Shown here piece by piece: positions 51,617-59,895 of a stretch of DNA of 64,000 nt. Below the pieces are notes generated by a model. It was not told the DNA's origin. It made no database searches and was given only the letters and a program-made list of their open reading frames with translations. The position numbers and the translations under genes were made by a program. Location of the stretch: positions 1 to 64,000 of the forward strand of contig JAFRIV010000005.1 in assembly GCA_017432615.1 (NCBI GenBank). Reading direction: 5' to 3'. The DNA comes from Oscillospiraceae bacterium (GTDB lineage: Bacteria > Bacillota > Clostridia > Oscillospirales > Oscillospiraceae). The first letter of the stretch is position 1, and every line of letters begins with the position of its first letter.

Positions 51617-53299
51617 ATGTACAGAGCAGAGTATGAACGCTGGTTAGCAGCAGACCTGGAAGATCCGGATCTTTTGCCGGAATTAGTCAGGATCCGGGAA
51701 AACGATGAGGAGATCAAAGACCGTTTTGCCGTTTCCCTGAAATTCGGCACAGCCGGTCTGCGTGGCACGTTGGGTGCCGGAACCAACCGGATGAACATCT
51801 GGGTCGTCCGGCAGGCAACACAGGGCCTTGCCAACTGGGTTCTGACGCAGGGCGGTACGCAGACAGTTGCCATCTCTTATGACAGCCGCATCAAGAGTGA
51901 TGTGTTTTCCAAGGAGGCTGCCGGTGTTCTTGCCGCAAACGGCATCCATGTGGTGATTTATGATGCGCTGATGCCAGTGCCCGCACTTTCCTTTGCCACG
52001 CGGTATTATTCCTGCAATGCGGGCATTATGGTGACGGCTTCCCACAATCCCGCCAGATACAACGGATATAAAGCCTACGGGCCCGATGGCTGCCAGATGA
52101 CGGATGATGCAGCGGCAATCGTCTATGCAGAAATCCAGAAAACGGATATCCTTACGGGGGCAAAGCATATCTCCTTTGCGGAAGGGGTTAACAGCGGCCT
52201 GATCCGCTTTGTCGGAGATGACTGCAAAGAGGCGTTTTATCAGGAAATCGAGGCACGGCAGGTCCGCCCGGGCCTTGCACGCACGGCAGGATTGAAGCTG
52301 GTCTATTCACCCCTTAACGGAACAGGGCTTGTGCCGGTTACGCGGGTGCTGCGGGACATCGGTATTTCCGATATTACCATCGTGCCGGAGCAGGAATATC
52401 CTTCCGGATATTTCACTACCTGCCCTTATCCCAATCCGGAGATTTTTGAGGCACTGAAATACGGGCTGGATCTGGCAAAACAGACGAATGCAGATCTGAT
52501 GCTGGCAACAGATCCGGACGCCGACCGTGTCGGGGTTGCCATGCGCTGCCCGGATGGGAGCTATGAACTGGTGAGCGGCAATGAAATGGGTGCGCTGCTG
52601 CTGGATTATATCTGCGCCGGACGTATTGAAAAGGGCACTATGCCGGATAAACCCGTGGCAGTGATGTCCATCGTTTCCACGCCTCTGGCGGATGCGATTG
52701 CCGAACATTACGGCGTCGAACTGCGCCATGTGCTGACAGGTTTTAAGTGGATCGGAGATCAGATTGCCCGTCTGGAAGCTGACGGTGAGGTTGACCGCTT
52801 TATTTTCGGATTTGAAGAGAGTTACGGCTATCTGGCAGGACCGTATGTGCGGGATAAAGATGCGGTGATCGCATCCATGCTGATCTGTGAAATGGCAGCA
52901 TATTACCGCAGCATCGGGTCTTCTCTCAAACAGCGTCTGGAAGAGATCTATGCCCAGTACGGGAGATATTTCAATAAAGTGGACTCCTTTGAATTCCCCG
53001 GCCTGTCCGGTATGGATAAAATGGCAGGCATTATGGGTTATCTGCGTAAAGCCGCTCCGAAGGAGTTTGCCGGGATCTCCGTGAAGTCTGTTGCCGACTA
53101 CAGCCATCCTGAAGCCACCGGACTGCCCAAAGCCAATGTGCTGATCTTTACCTTGGCAGACGGCTCCACGGTAATAGTTCGCCCCTCCGGGACGGAGCCC
53201 AAGATCAAAACATATTTCACAACAAAAGGCGCAAATCTGACCGAAGCGCTGGCAAAGAAGGATATCCTGGCTAAGGCCTTCAAACCGCTGTTCTCCTGA
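51617..53299 (+). CDS. Phosphoglucomutase / phosphomannomutase (PgcA-like)
   Basis: A 560-residue alpha-D-phosphohexomutase. It has KFGTAGLRGTLGAGTNRMN at the start, the catalytic serine loop TASHNPARYNGYKAYGPDG, the Mg2+ loop ATDPDADRVG, the sugar-binding GFEESYGYL and the phosphate-binding RPSGTEPKIKTYF. Length and motifs fit PgcA-type enzymes that interconvert glucose 6- and 1-phosphate (or mannose phosphates). This ties together the cellobiose phosphorylase, which yields glucose 1-phosphate, and UDP-sugar synthesis. It starts 27 bases after the GT2 gene and is probably in the same transcript. Confidence 0.95.
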   Translation: MYRAEYERWLAADLEDPDLLPELVRIRENDEEIKDRFAVSLKFGTAGLRGTLGAGTNRMNIWVVRQATQGLANWVLTQGGTQTVAISYDSRIKSDVFSKEAAGVLAANGIHVVIYDALMPVPALSFATRYYSCNAGIMVTASHNPARYNGYKAYGPDGCQMTDDAAAIVYAEIQKTDILTGAKHISFAEGVNSGLIRFVGDDCKEAFYQEIEARQVRPGLARTAGLKLVYSPLNGTGLVPVTRVLRDIGISDITIVPEQEYPSGYFTTCPYPNPEIFEALKYGLDLAKQTNADLMLATDPDADRVGVAMRCPDGSYELVSGNEMGALLLDYICAGRIEKGTMPDKPVAVMSIVSTPLADAIAEHYGVELRHVLTGFKWIGDQIARLEADGEVDRFIFGFEESYGYLAGPYVRDKDAVIASMLICEMAAYYRSIGSSLKQRLEEIYAQYGRYFNKVDSFEFPGLSGMDKMAGIMGYLRKAAPKEFAGISVKSVADYSHPEATGLPKANVLIFTLADGSTVIVRPSGTEPKIKTYFTTKGANLTEALAKKDILAKAFKPLFS

Positions 53300-53329
53300 A
53301 AATGGGACGTCTGTTGGCGAGGGTTTAAA

Positions 53330-53647
53330 ATGGAAACAGAACTTTCCTGGGGAAAACGCCTGCCTGCTGACCTGCTGGAGCGCTGGCCGAAAAATGCGGA
53401 CGGAGAATTGGAAACACCAGCATTCCTCTGCAACTGTGCGCCGCAGGACATGGGGGATGAAATCAAGATCAATATGCTGGAAGCATATGGGATCCCCTGT
53501 CTCAGGCTTTATCCGGGGGACGGCAGTTTTGGCCGTGTCGTCCTTGGAATGAGTGGCCAGGGGACGGATATCTATGTTCCTGAAACCATGCTGGAAGACG
53601 CAAAAGCACTCTGTAGTCCCGTTTCTGAGGACGAGACGGAGGAATAG
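53330..53647 (+). CDS. DUF2007-like small protein
   Basis: A 105-residue soluble protein. The segment DEIKINMLEAYGIPCLRLYP ... GTDIYVPETMLEDAKALC fits the DUF2007 pattern (a surface of one helix, a GIP turn, and a final strand-helix with VPxxxxxxAxxL), a family sometimes called a putative signal-transducing protein because it resembles PII-like folds. The N-terminal 35 residues are extra. It follows the phosphohexomutase by 30 bases and ends before a terminator. A regulatory role is only a guess. Confidence 0.68.
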   Translation: METELSWGKRLPADLLERWPKNADGELETPAFLCNCAPQDMGDEIKINMLEAYGIPCLRLYPGDGSFGRVVLGMSGQGTDIYVPETMLEDAKALCSPVSEDETEE

Positions 53648-53704
53648 GGAAGCGTAAAAGCAGATCCTGCTTTCGGGCAGGACGAAAATTTGAATTATAT
53701 GGAA

Positions 53705-53742
53705 AATGCATCCACCGATAAAAAGTGGATGCATTTTTCTTT
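53705..53742 (+). terminator. Terminator of the HMA-arsR-GT2-PGM-DUF2007 transcript
   Basis: ATGCATCCAC (53705-53714) pairs with GTGGATGCAT (53724-53733), followed by TTTTTCTTTTTATTTTG. The rest of the gap up to 53883 (about 140 bases) holds no gene, promoter or hairpin that I can see. Confidence 0.9.
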
Positions 53743-53883
53743 TTATTTTGTTTGAAGCGACCCTCATTTTGGAAAAGACAAAAGACGTGCTCCCGGCAAT
53801 GATCACTGCAGATATCAGGAATTCCAACTGCCTTTTGCTTAACGGAAATTTATCAGAAAGAGAGTGTTTATCATACTGCCGTT

Positions 53884-54585
53884 TTAACAACCTTCCTGCC
53901 CGGAGATCTTCAGTTTCCGCAGAAATTCCTTCTGCTCCGGAGTGATACGATAACTCTCAACGGCTTTCTGAATGGTCTTGTTATGCGTCCAGCGATCAAG
54001 CCTTTTTTCTGTGAGATACGGAAGGATCGTATCATACTGTTTGGCAAGAGCAGTTGCAAAATACCAGGCGATCATCATCCGAATATAGTATTCTTCTGAA
54101 CGGATCTCTGCCACGATTGCCGGGTAGGAAGGATCAAATGCTTCCTCCAGATAATGCTCCATCAGCATTCCCACGCCAAAGCGGACGATATAGGTCTTGT
54201 CACTTTTCAGCCATTGGCGGATTGGGGAAAGCAGTTCTTCGCGATGTTTCCGAAATACTTTGGGTGACATCTGGTCACAGGTTGCCCAGTTGTCGATATA
54301 AGGCAGAAAGCGGATGACGGCAGCAAGGCAATCGTCGTAGTCTTTCATCTCGGAGAGTAGAAAGGCATGCAGCTGATTTTCTTCAAAATAAATATGGGGA
54401 AGCGCTGACAGAAAAGTTTCGATGCTGCTGTCTTTACTCAGCTGCTTTGCATATTTGCGCAGTTCCGGTGTTCGCACGCCAATGAATGCTTCCGGAGAGA
54501 CCGTCGGGATCAATCTGCTCTGAAAATTCGCGTAAGCTGTATCCTGAAATTGAAAAAGGGTATTTCGGATTTCGTCAACGATCAT
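53884..54585 (-). CDS. AlkD-like DNA alkylation repair protein
   Basis: A 233-residue all-helical HEAT-like-repeat protein of the AlkC/AlkD family. Matches include FQSRLIPTVSPEAFIGVRTP then LRKYAKQLSKD, YIDNWATCDQMSPKVFRKHR with the conserved W and D that line the lesion site, and TYIVRFGVGMLMEHYL, WYFATALAKQYD, RWTHNKTIQKAVESYRIT. AlkD removes N3- and N7-alkylpurines from DNA without base flipping. It is the last gene of a leftward operon, nine bases after the GTPase-NYN fusion gene. Confidence 0.9.
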   Translation of the reverse strand: MIVDEIRNTLFQFQDTAYANFQSRLIPTVSPEAFIGVRTPELRKYAKQLSKDSSIETFLSALPHIYFEENQLHAFLLSEMKDYDDCLAAVIRFLPYIDNWATCDQMSPKVFRKHREELLSPIRQWLKSDKTYIVRFGVGMLMEHYLEEAFDPSYPAIVAEIRSEEYYIRMMIAWYFATALAKQYDTILPYLTEKRLDRWTHNKTIQKAVESYRITPEQKEFLRKLKISGQEGC

Positions 54586-54594
54586 TTTTTGTCC

Positions 54595-57171
54595 TCAATC
54601 GATTTCATTCTTTGACATGAAAGGGGAACGGCGCATAAGAGCAAGAGCATCTTCCACCTCGGCTTTGAATTCCTGTGAGGAAGTGCGCAGCACCCCGGCA
54701 CGAAGAGCTGTGAGGCGAATCAGAGAATCTGAGGTAACAACGCGCACCTGTTCATCTTTTCCGATCTCGTCGGCAAGACGTTCAATATAAAGATCCGCAC
54801 TTTCGTTTTCCCGGGTGTAGGCCACGTGGAGACTGGCGGAATCATATTTTTCTCCTTGACCGCCGGGCACTTTGTAGGCGTCAAAAACCAGAACGGTTTC
54901 CCGGTTGGTAAAGCCGCTGAAGTTGATCATGATCTCGACCAGCTTCTCCCGCGCCAGGTCCAGGTTTTCCCCGGAGAGGGCTTTCAGCTCCGGCCACGCA
55001 AAAATCAGGTTGTAACCGTCAACAATCAGGCGTTCTTTCCTTGCGGCTACGCGTATGGAGGAAACCTTTGTACCGTTGACGGTGGGGGCAGCATACTGTT
55101 TCCGGCGGATCGGGCCGAATTCTCTTGTCATGATCGCTTCCAGTTCTTTTTCATCGATGGAAACAGAGCGGGAAACGGCGGATGCAGCGGAGGGATCGGC
55201 ATTGCCGGCAGATTCCTCTTTCTGTGCCTGCAGGACTGACGGCAGGTGCATGTAGTTTGGAACCTCGTTCCATTTTACGACAAATCCTGCGCCATGGGCG
55301 CAGAAAACGCTGTCCGGAGAATTTTCCAGATCCCGTTCCGGAGCATATTGCACCTGCTCGATCACGCTTTGCGCGTTGGCACAGGGGAGATATCCGCCGT
55401 TCTGGCAGCTGAGCCGCCCGCGTCCGCCGGTATATGCTGCAACTTCAACGGCATACCCGGCCATCGCAGCGACAGGGGCAAGGCCGGTTATCGTGCTGTG
55501 TCCATGGCTGCTTTCCGGTGCGCTGTGGGTTGCACCCATAGCGTGTACGTCGGAAATGGCTCGCCCGATCTGTTCCGTCGGCACATCCAGGTGAAATTCA
55601 TAATACGGCTCCAGAAGCACACTTTTGGCCTGCATCAACCCCTGCCGCACGGCACGGTAGGTGGCCTGGCGAAAATCACCGCCCTCGGTGTGCTTGAGAT
55701 GTGCTCTGCCGGAAACAAGGGTAATACGCATATCGGTGATCGGCGCACCGGTCAGCACGCCCCGGTGAATTTTTTCCTCCAAATGGGTAAGGATCAGCCG
55801 CTGCCAGTTCAGATCAAGCGAGTCGGTGGGGCAGTCGGAATCAAATACAAGGCCGCTGCCCTGCTCACCCGGCTCCAGGATCAGATGCACTTCTGCATAA
55901 TGCCGCAGCGGTTCATAATGGCCGACACCCTCCACAGTGTCGGCGATCGTTTCCCGGTAGAGGATACGTCCCGGCCCAAAGGAGACATCCAGATCAAAGC
56001 GCTCTTTCAAAAGACTTTTCAGTACTTCTGTCTGTACAGTTCCCATCAGCTGAAAGCGGATCTCTCCGAGAGAACTGTCCCAGAGAATATGCAGGAGAGG
56101 ATCTTCCTCCTCCAATTGATGGAGCTTTGGTAAAATAGCTTTCGGATCTGTCCCCTTCGGCAAAATCAGGGAACAGCCGAGGACGGGCTCACAGCTGGGG
56201 AGAGGAGCATCGGTTTCGCTGCCCAGCCCCTGCCCCGGCAGCGTTCCGGAAAGCCCCAGAAGCGCACACACGCTGCCCGGCTCGACGGTCTCGACAGACA
56301 CATACTTCTGCCCGGAGTACAGACGGATCTCCGATATTTTTTCTTCCAAAGGCGAGTCGGAATGCGGAGAGAGATAACGCACCGTATCCCGCACGGAAAT
56401 CTGCCCGCCGGTAATTTTACAGTACGTCAGCCGTTTGCCTTTGTTATCCCGGGCAATCTTGTATACTTTTGCACCGAAGATCTTTGGGGCAGGCGGCATC
56501 AGCGTATAGGTATTCAGGGTATCAAGCAGCGCTTCTACGCCGTCATTTTTCAGACCGGAACCGAACAGGCAGGGAAAAAGCTTTCTCTCAGCAATCAGAC
56601 GGGAAAGGGTAAGAACAGAGAGATTCCCGGAGACGGTATATTCTTCCAGCGCGTCTTCGTCCAACATGGCAATCGCCTCGTTGCACTCCTGTATGCTGCT
56701 TTCGGATAAATCGACGCAGCCCTCACCCAGAAGGCTGCGAAGTTCAGCGAGCCGTTCTTCCCGCTGTGCAAATGACACATCCATTTTTGTGACAAACAGG
56801 AATGTAGGTACACTGTAACGCTGCAGGAGGCGCCAAAGGGTTTCAGTATGAGCCTGTACCCCATCCGTTCCGCTGATAACAAGCACCGCATAATCCATGA
56901 TCTGCAGTGCCCGCTCCATCTCGGTGGAAAAGTCAACATGTCCGGGGGTGTCCAGCAGCACAAGGCTGAGATCCTTCCACTGCAGTTGTGCCTGTTTGGA
57001 GAAAATCGTGATGCCGCGTGCCCTTTCCTGATCGGTGTGATCGAGAAAGCTGTCACGGTGATCCACGCGGCCAAGCCGGGATAGCGTCCCGGACTGATAG
57101 AGCATGGCTTCAATCAGGGTGGTCTTCCCGGCGTCCACGTGAGCGAGAATGCCCACTACTTCTTTTTTCAT
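54595..57171 (-). CDS. EF-G-like (TetM-type) ribosome GTPase fused to a Rae1/YacP-type NYN RNase domain
   Basis: An 858-residue two-module protein. The first 660 or so residues are a translation-factor GTPase of the Tet(M)/EF-G type: P-loop AHVDAGKTT (10-18), switch I RGIT (52-55), DTPGH (74-78), TKMD (128-131), an EF-Tu-like domain 2, then EF-G-like C-terminal domains (LLEPYYEFHLDVPTEQIGRA). A variable linker (about 665-712) leads to a NYN domain (715-858): LIVDGYNLIFAW, LVFDAYKVPGG, ENESADLYIERLADEI and VVTSDSL, with Asp718, 764, 793 and 815 where Rae1/YacP has its acidic residues. Rae1 cleaves mRNA in the ribosomal A site. The fusion should bind ribosomes and may cut or clear stalled mRNA. 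The ATG overlaps the galT stop (ATGA). Confidence 0.9.
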   Translation of the reverse strand: MKKEVVGILAHVDAGKTTLIEAMLYQSGTLSRLGRVDHRDSFLDHTDQERARGITIFSKQAQLQWKDLSLVLLDTPGHVDFSTEMERALQIMDYAVLVISGTDGVQAHTETLWRLLQRYSVPTFLFVTKMDVSFAQREERLAELRSLLGEGCVDLSESSIQECNEAIAMLDEDALEEYTVSGNLSVLTLSRLIAERKLFPCLFGSGLKNDGVEALLDTLNTYTLMPPAPKIFGAKVYKIARDNKGKRLTYCKITGGQISVRDTVRYLSPHSDSPLEEKISEIRLYSGQKYVSVETVEPGSVCALLGLSGTLPGQGLGSETDAPLPSCEPVLGCSLILPKGTDPKAILPKLHQLEEEDPLLHILWDSSLGEIRFQLMGTVQTEVLKSLLKERFDLDVSFGPGRILYRETIADTVEGVGHYEPLRHYAEVHLILEPGEQGSGLVFDSDCPTDSLDLNWQRLILTHLEEKIHRGVLTGAPITDMRITLVSGRAHLKHTEGGDFRQATYRAVRQGLMQAKSVLLEPYYEFHLDVPTEQIGRAISDVHAMGATHSAPESSHGHSTITGLAPVAAMAGYAVEVAAYTGGRGRLSCQNGGYLPCANAQSVIEQVQYAPERDLENSPDSVFCAHGAGFVVKWNEVPNYMHLPSVLQAQKEESAGNADPSAASAVSRSVSIDEKELEAIMTREFGPIRRKQYAAPTVNGTKVSSIRVAARKERLIVDGYNLIFAWPELKALSGENLDLAREKLVEIMINFSGFTNRETVLVFDAYKVPGGQGEKYDSASLHVAYTRENESADLYIERLADEIGKDEQVRVVTSDSLIRLTALRAGVLRTSSQEFKAEVEDALALMRRSPFMSKNEID

Positions 57172-58676
57172 GCCTCTTGATTGACAAAATCGATGAAGCG
57201 GAGGAAAGCGGCTTTGCCTTCCGGCGTGCGTTTGTAAACGCCGGCGTCCTCCAGCACCTCTTCAAAGACTTTGCCGACTTCCTGCCGCAGGATCTCTTCC
57301 GTGTTTTCCGGAGTAAAGGCGTGACGCGACATGAGTTCATACGCCCAATCCGCGTGAATGGCGAGACGACTGTCGGTATACAGATCCTCTCCGTTTAAAA
57401 TCGCCTCTCTCAGAGCAGACAGCTCGTTTTTCAGCCTGCCCGGCAGGATGGCGAGCCCCATCACTTCGATCAGGCCGATATTCTCTTTTTTGATATGGTG
57501 CAGTTTTGCATGCGGATGATAAACACCCAGGGGGTGTTCTTCTGTTGTAATGTTGTTTCGCAAAACAAGATCCAGTTCAAATCGGTTGTCTCTGCGGCGG
57601 GCAATCGGGTTGAGAGTGTTGTGCTTTTCCCCGTCCGTTTCGGCAAAAAGAAAAGCTTCTTCATCGGTATAGCCCCGCCATGCATCCAGAATCCTGGACG
57701 CGAGGGCAATGATTCGCTCACTGTCTTCTCCCTGCAGACGGATCACAGACATCGGCCATTTGAGAAGGCAGGCGTCGATGTCTTCATAACCCCGAAAAAC
57801 CACCGGCGTATCAGGAAGAGCTTTCGCCATGGGGAAATCGTGTCGACCTCCCTGAAAATGATCATGGCTTAAGATGGATCCGCCGACAATGGGCAGATCT
57901 GCGTTAGAACCGATGTTGTAATGCGGGAAGAGCTTGACAAAATCGAACAGCTTCCGGAATGCAGCCTCGTCGATCTTCATCGGGACGTGCTCGCCGTTGA
58001 ATACAATGCAGTGCTCGTTGTAGTACACATAGGGAGAGTACTGCAAAAACCAGGCGCTGTTGTTAATGGTGACAGGCACCGGTCGGTGATTCTGGCGTGC
58101 GGGATGATTGATCCTGCCGGCGTAGCCTTCATTCTCGGCACACAGCTGGCACAGCGGGTATCCTGTTTGCGGAGCAGTGCGGGCTGCGGCGATGGCTTTC
58201 GGATCTTTTTCCGGCTTGGAGAGGTTGATGGTGATTTCCAGTGTGCCGTATTCCCCTTCATAAAGCCATTTGACGTCTTTTTTGATGCGGTCACGCCGGA
58301 TGTAGTTGGTGTTGCCGGAGAAATCATAATACCAATCTGTAGCGGCAAGAGGGCTTTCCGCATAGAGCGTGCGGAATTTCTGCCGGATCTCATGGGGCGC
58401 AGGGGTCAGCACCCCCATCAGCTTTGTATCAAACAGATCACGCGAGACGATGCCGTCATCCAGAATGCCGCGTGCAACGGCATTGTCCGTGAGAATGTTG
58501 AGCAGGGAAGCGGGCATTTCAGCGTCCTCCGGAGGAAGAGAAAGCCCATCCAGTGCATCGGCGCTGTCCAACTGCAGCACTTCCAGCAGACGGTTGAAAG
58601 CCCAGATGCGGTCCTCATCATGAATCAGTTCTTTCTCTGCGGCGTAATCGAGCAAGGCGTTCAAAATGGTTTTCAT
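57168..58676 (-). CDS. galT: UDP-glucose--hexose-1-phosphate uridylyltransferase (type 2 GalT)
   Basis: A 502-residue enzyme of the Leloir pathway exchanging UMP between UDP-glucose and galactose 1-phosphate. It belongs to the long Firmicutes-type GalT2: YAEKELIHDEDRIWAFNRLL-like N-terminus, YDFSGNTNYIRRDRIKKDVK, CQLCAENEGYAGRINHPARQ, the active-site ILSHDHFQGG (HxH) and the C-terminal LAIHADWAYELMSRHAFTPE. The ATG at 58676 has GGAG spaced six bases away; a start at 58703 lies in the lipoprotein gene. It is placed between a lipoprotein gene and the GTPase-NYN gene, overlapping the latter by four bases. Confidence 0.94.
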   Translation of the reverse strand: MKTILNALLDYAAEKELIHDEDRIWAFNRLLEVLQLDSADALDGLSLPPEDAEMPASLLNILTDNAVARGILDDGIVSRDLFDTKLMGVLTPAPHEIRQKFRTLYAESPLAATDWYYDFSGNTNYIRRDRIKKDVKWLYEGEYGTLEITINLSKPEKDPKAIAAARTAPQTGYPLCQLCAENEGYAGRINHPARQNHRPVPVTINNSAWFLQYSPYVYYNEHCIVFNGEHVPMKIDEAAFRKLFDFVKLFPHYNIGSNADLPIVGGSILSHDHFQGGRHDFPMAKALPDTPVVFRGYEDIDACLLKWPMSVIRLQGEDSERIIALASRILDAWRGYTDEEAFLFAETDGEKHNTLNPIARRRDNRFELDLVLRNNITTEEHPLGVYHPHAKLHHIKKENIGLIEVMGLAILPGRLKNELSALREAILNGEDLYTDSRLAIHADWAYELMSRHAFTPENTEEILRQEVGKVFEEVLEDAGVYKRTPEGKAAFLRFIDFVNQEA

Positions 58677-58686
58677 CGAAATCTCC

Positions 58687-59751
58687 TTATTTGTAAGTGT
58701 CAAGAATGGTCACATAATAACTCATGTTTTTGTCTGTAAGATGTTCGCTGTAGAGAAGCTCACCGAGCTGGTTGTAAATATTGACGTGCACGGGGCCGTA
58801 CCCGAAATTGCTGCTGGAATAATAATAAGCCCGAAACTCTGCAGTGATGCGGCATTTTACATTGGATACTGACACATTAAAATCCCCTACGGCATTGGAA
58901 TACACATACCCGTCCATGCTTCCTACGCTGTAACCGTAGGAAGAGGCATAAGCCGTAATGTCGCTGTACGCCTGGCGCGCGACGGAAAGCGTGACGCTTT
59001 CCACACTGTCGGATGTGCCCGGCATAGCGGGCACTCCCGGGTTAGTGCCTGCCCCTGCAGGAATAACGGTGAGATAAGCCCCTGCCGTATAAAGCGGCCC
59101 GCCGTTCCCGTTAAAATAGGCCTGGATCCGCCAGCCGTTCATTTCATACGGGATATTGCTGAGCGTGAGAGAGGAGGTGCCCTGCCCGGAAACGAGCAGA
59201 TTCGGAAAAACACGCACGGCGTCTCCGATCTCATAGGAACTCTGTTTATCCGGGCTCACTGTGATCCACACGATGCCGGTGGAATTGTCTGCATAGGCAA
59301 TAAACAGGGCAGAGCCACCCTCGTTTACGGTTTCCGACGTGGGGCTTTTGGTGATGCGGACCAGGTTCGGCTCCGGTGTTGGGGCAGGGGTGGGAGACGG
59401 TGTGGGAGCGGGCGTCTCTGAAGGCAGGGGTATCGGCGTCGGAGAGGTGATGATCGTAACGGTATTGGCAAAACTCTGCGGATCAGCGCCCTGTAAAGTG
59501 GAATCGGTAACGGCGGGTGCCTGCCCGGAGATGGCATCAAAAGCGCTCTCCAGCTGCTGCCCGAAACCGGACATGACATAGTCCTGCCGGGGAGATGAAG
59601 ACGGGGCATTCCCGTTCCCGGAGTTGGTACCGGCTCCGGCGGATTCCGGTGTCAGGTAGCCTGTATAGTCGGTATAGGTCGGTGTTTTCCCGCACGCGGA
59701 GAGAAGAAAACAACTCAGAAAAAGAAAAAACAGAATGGTATATTTTTTCAT
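58687..59751 (-). CDS. Lipoprotein with Pro/Thr-rich stalk and Ig-like region
   Basis: A 354-residue exported lipoprotein. The signal peptide ends in the lipobox LLSAC, with Cys20 the lipidated residue. A Ser/Gly/Asn-rich spacer (40-60) and a PTPSPTPAPTPEP-type stalk (about 105-130) lead to an Ig-like beta domain (VRITKSPTSETVNEGGSALF ... LTLSNIPYEMNGWRIQAYFN) and a C-terminal beta-rich domain (YSVGSMDGYVYSNAVGDFNV onward). The tail is typical of surface-exposed binding proteins. Ligand unknown. First gene of the lipoprotein-galT-GTPase/NYN-alkD operon; ten bases separate it from galT. Confidence 0.8.
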   Translation of the reverse strand: MKKYTILFFLFLSCFLLSACGKTPTYTDYTGYLTPESAGAGTNSGNGNAPSSSPRQDYVMSGFGQQLESAFDAISGQAPAVTDSTLQGADPQSFANTVTIITSPTPIPLPSETPAPTPSPTPAPTPEPNLVRITKSPTSETVNEGGSALFIAYADNSTGIVWITVSPDKQSSYEIGDAVRVFPNLLVSGQGTSSLTLSNIPYEMNGWRIQAYFNGNGGPLYTAGAYLTVIPAGAGTNPGVPAMPGTSDSVESVTLSVARQAYSDITAYASSYGYSVGSMDGYVYSNAVGDFNVSVSNVKCRITAEFRAYYYSSSNFGYGPVHVNIYNQLGELLYSEHLTDKNMSYYVTILDTYK

Positions 59752-59786
59752 GGAGTATACCTCTGCGATTTACATAACTTGTCTTC

Positions 59787-59815
59787 AGTATATATCCTGC
59801 CGCATTGAAAATCAA
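59787..59815 (-). promoter_or_regulatory. Promoter of the lipoprotein-galT-GTPase/NYN-alkD operon
   Basis: Minus-strand TTGATT (59815-59810), 17 bases, TATACT (59792-59787), 36 bases before the lipoprotein start. It diverges from the cellobiose phosphorylase promoter, with ten bases between the two -35 boxes. Confidence 0.65.
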
Positions 59816-59825
59816 GGACTTTTTA

Positions 59826-59854
59826 TTGACGTTCTCTGTGAGATTTGGTAGAAT
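59826..59854 (+). promoter_or_regulatory. SigA-type promoter of the cellobiose phosphorylase gene
   Basis: TTGACG (59826-59831), 17 bases, TAGAAT (59849-59854) preceded by TGG, giving an extended -10. The start codon lies 41 bases downstream. No catabolite-response (cre) site was recognised. Confidence 0.7.
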
Positions 59855-59895
59855 ACTTTCGCATAAACAAATCTGACAAGCTCTGGAGGAGCACT

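Noticed and set aside
52307..53890. 527-codon minus-strand frame opposite phosphohexomutase
   Set aside because: Shadow of a certain gene; it also runs through a terminator hairpin.
53706..53945. 79-codon plus-strand frame after the DUF2007-like gene
   Set aside because: It starts inside a terminator stem, lacks a ribosome site and runs into the alkD-like gene.
54595..57171. Plain tetracycline resistance gene of the tet(M) class
   Set aside because: Overall sequence diverges from Tet(M)/Tet(O)/Tet(W), the GTPase G4 motif is TKMD, and a NYN domain is attached; resistance cannot be claimed.
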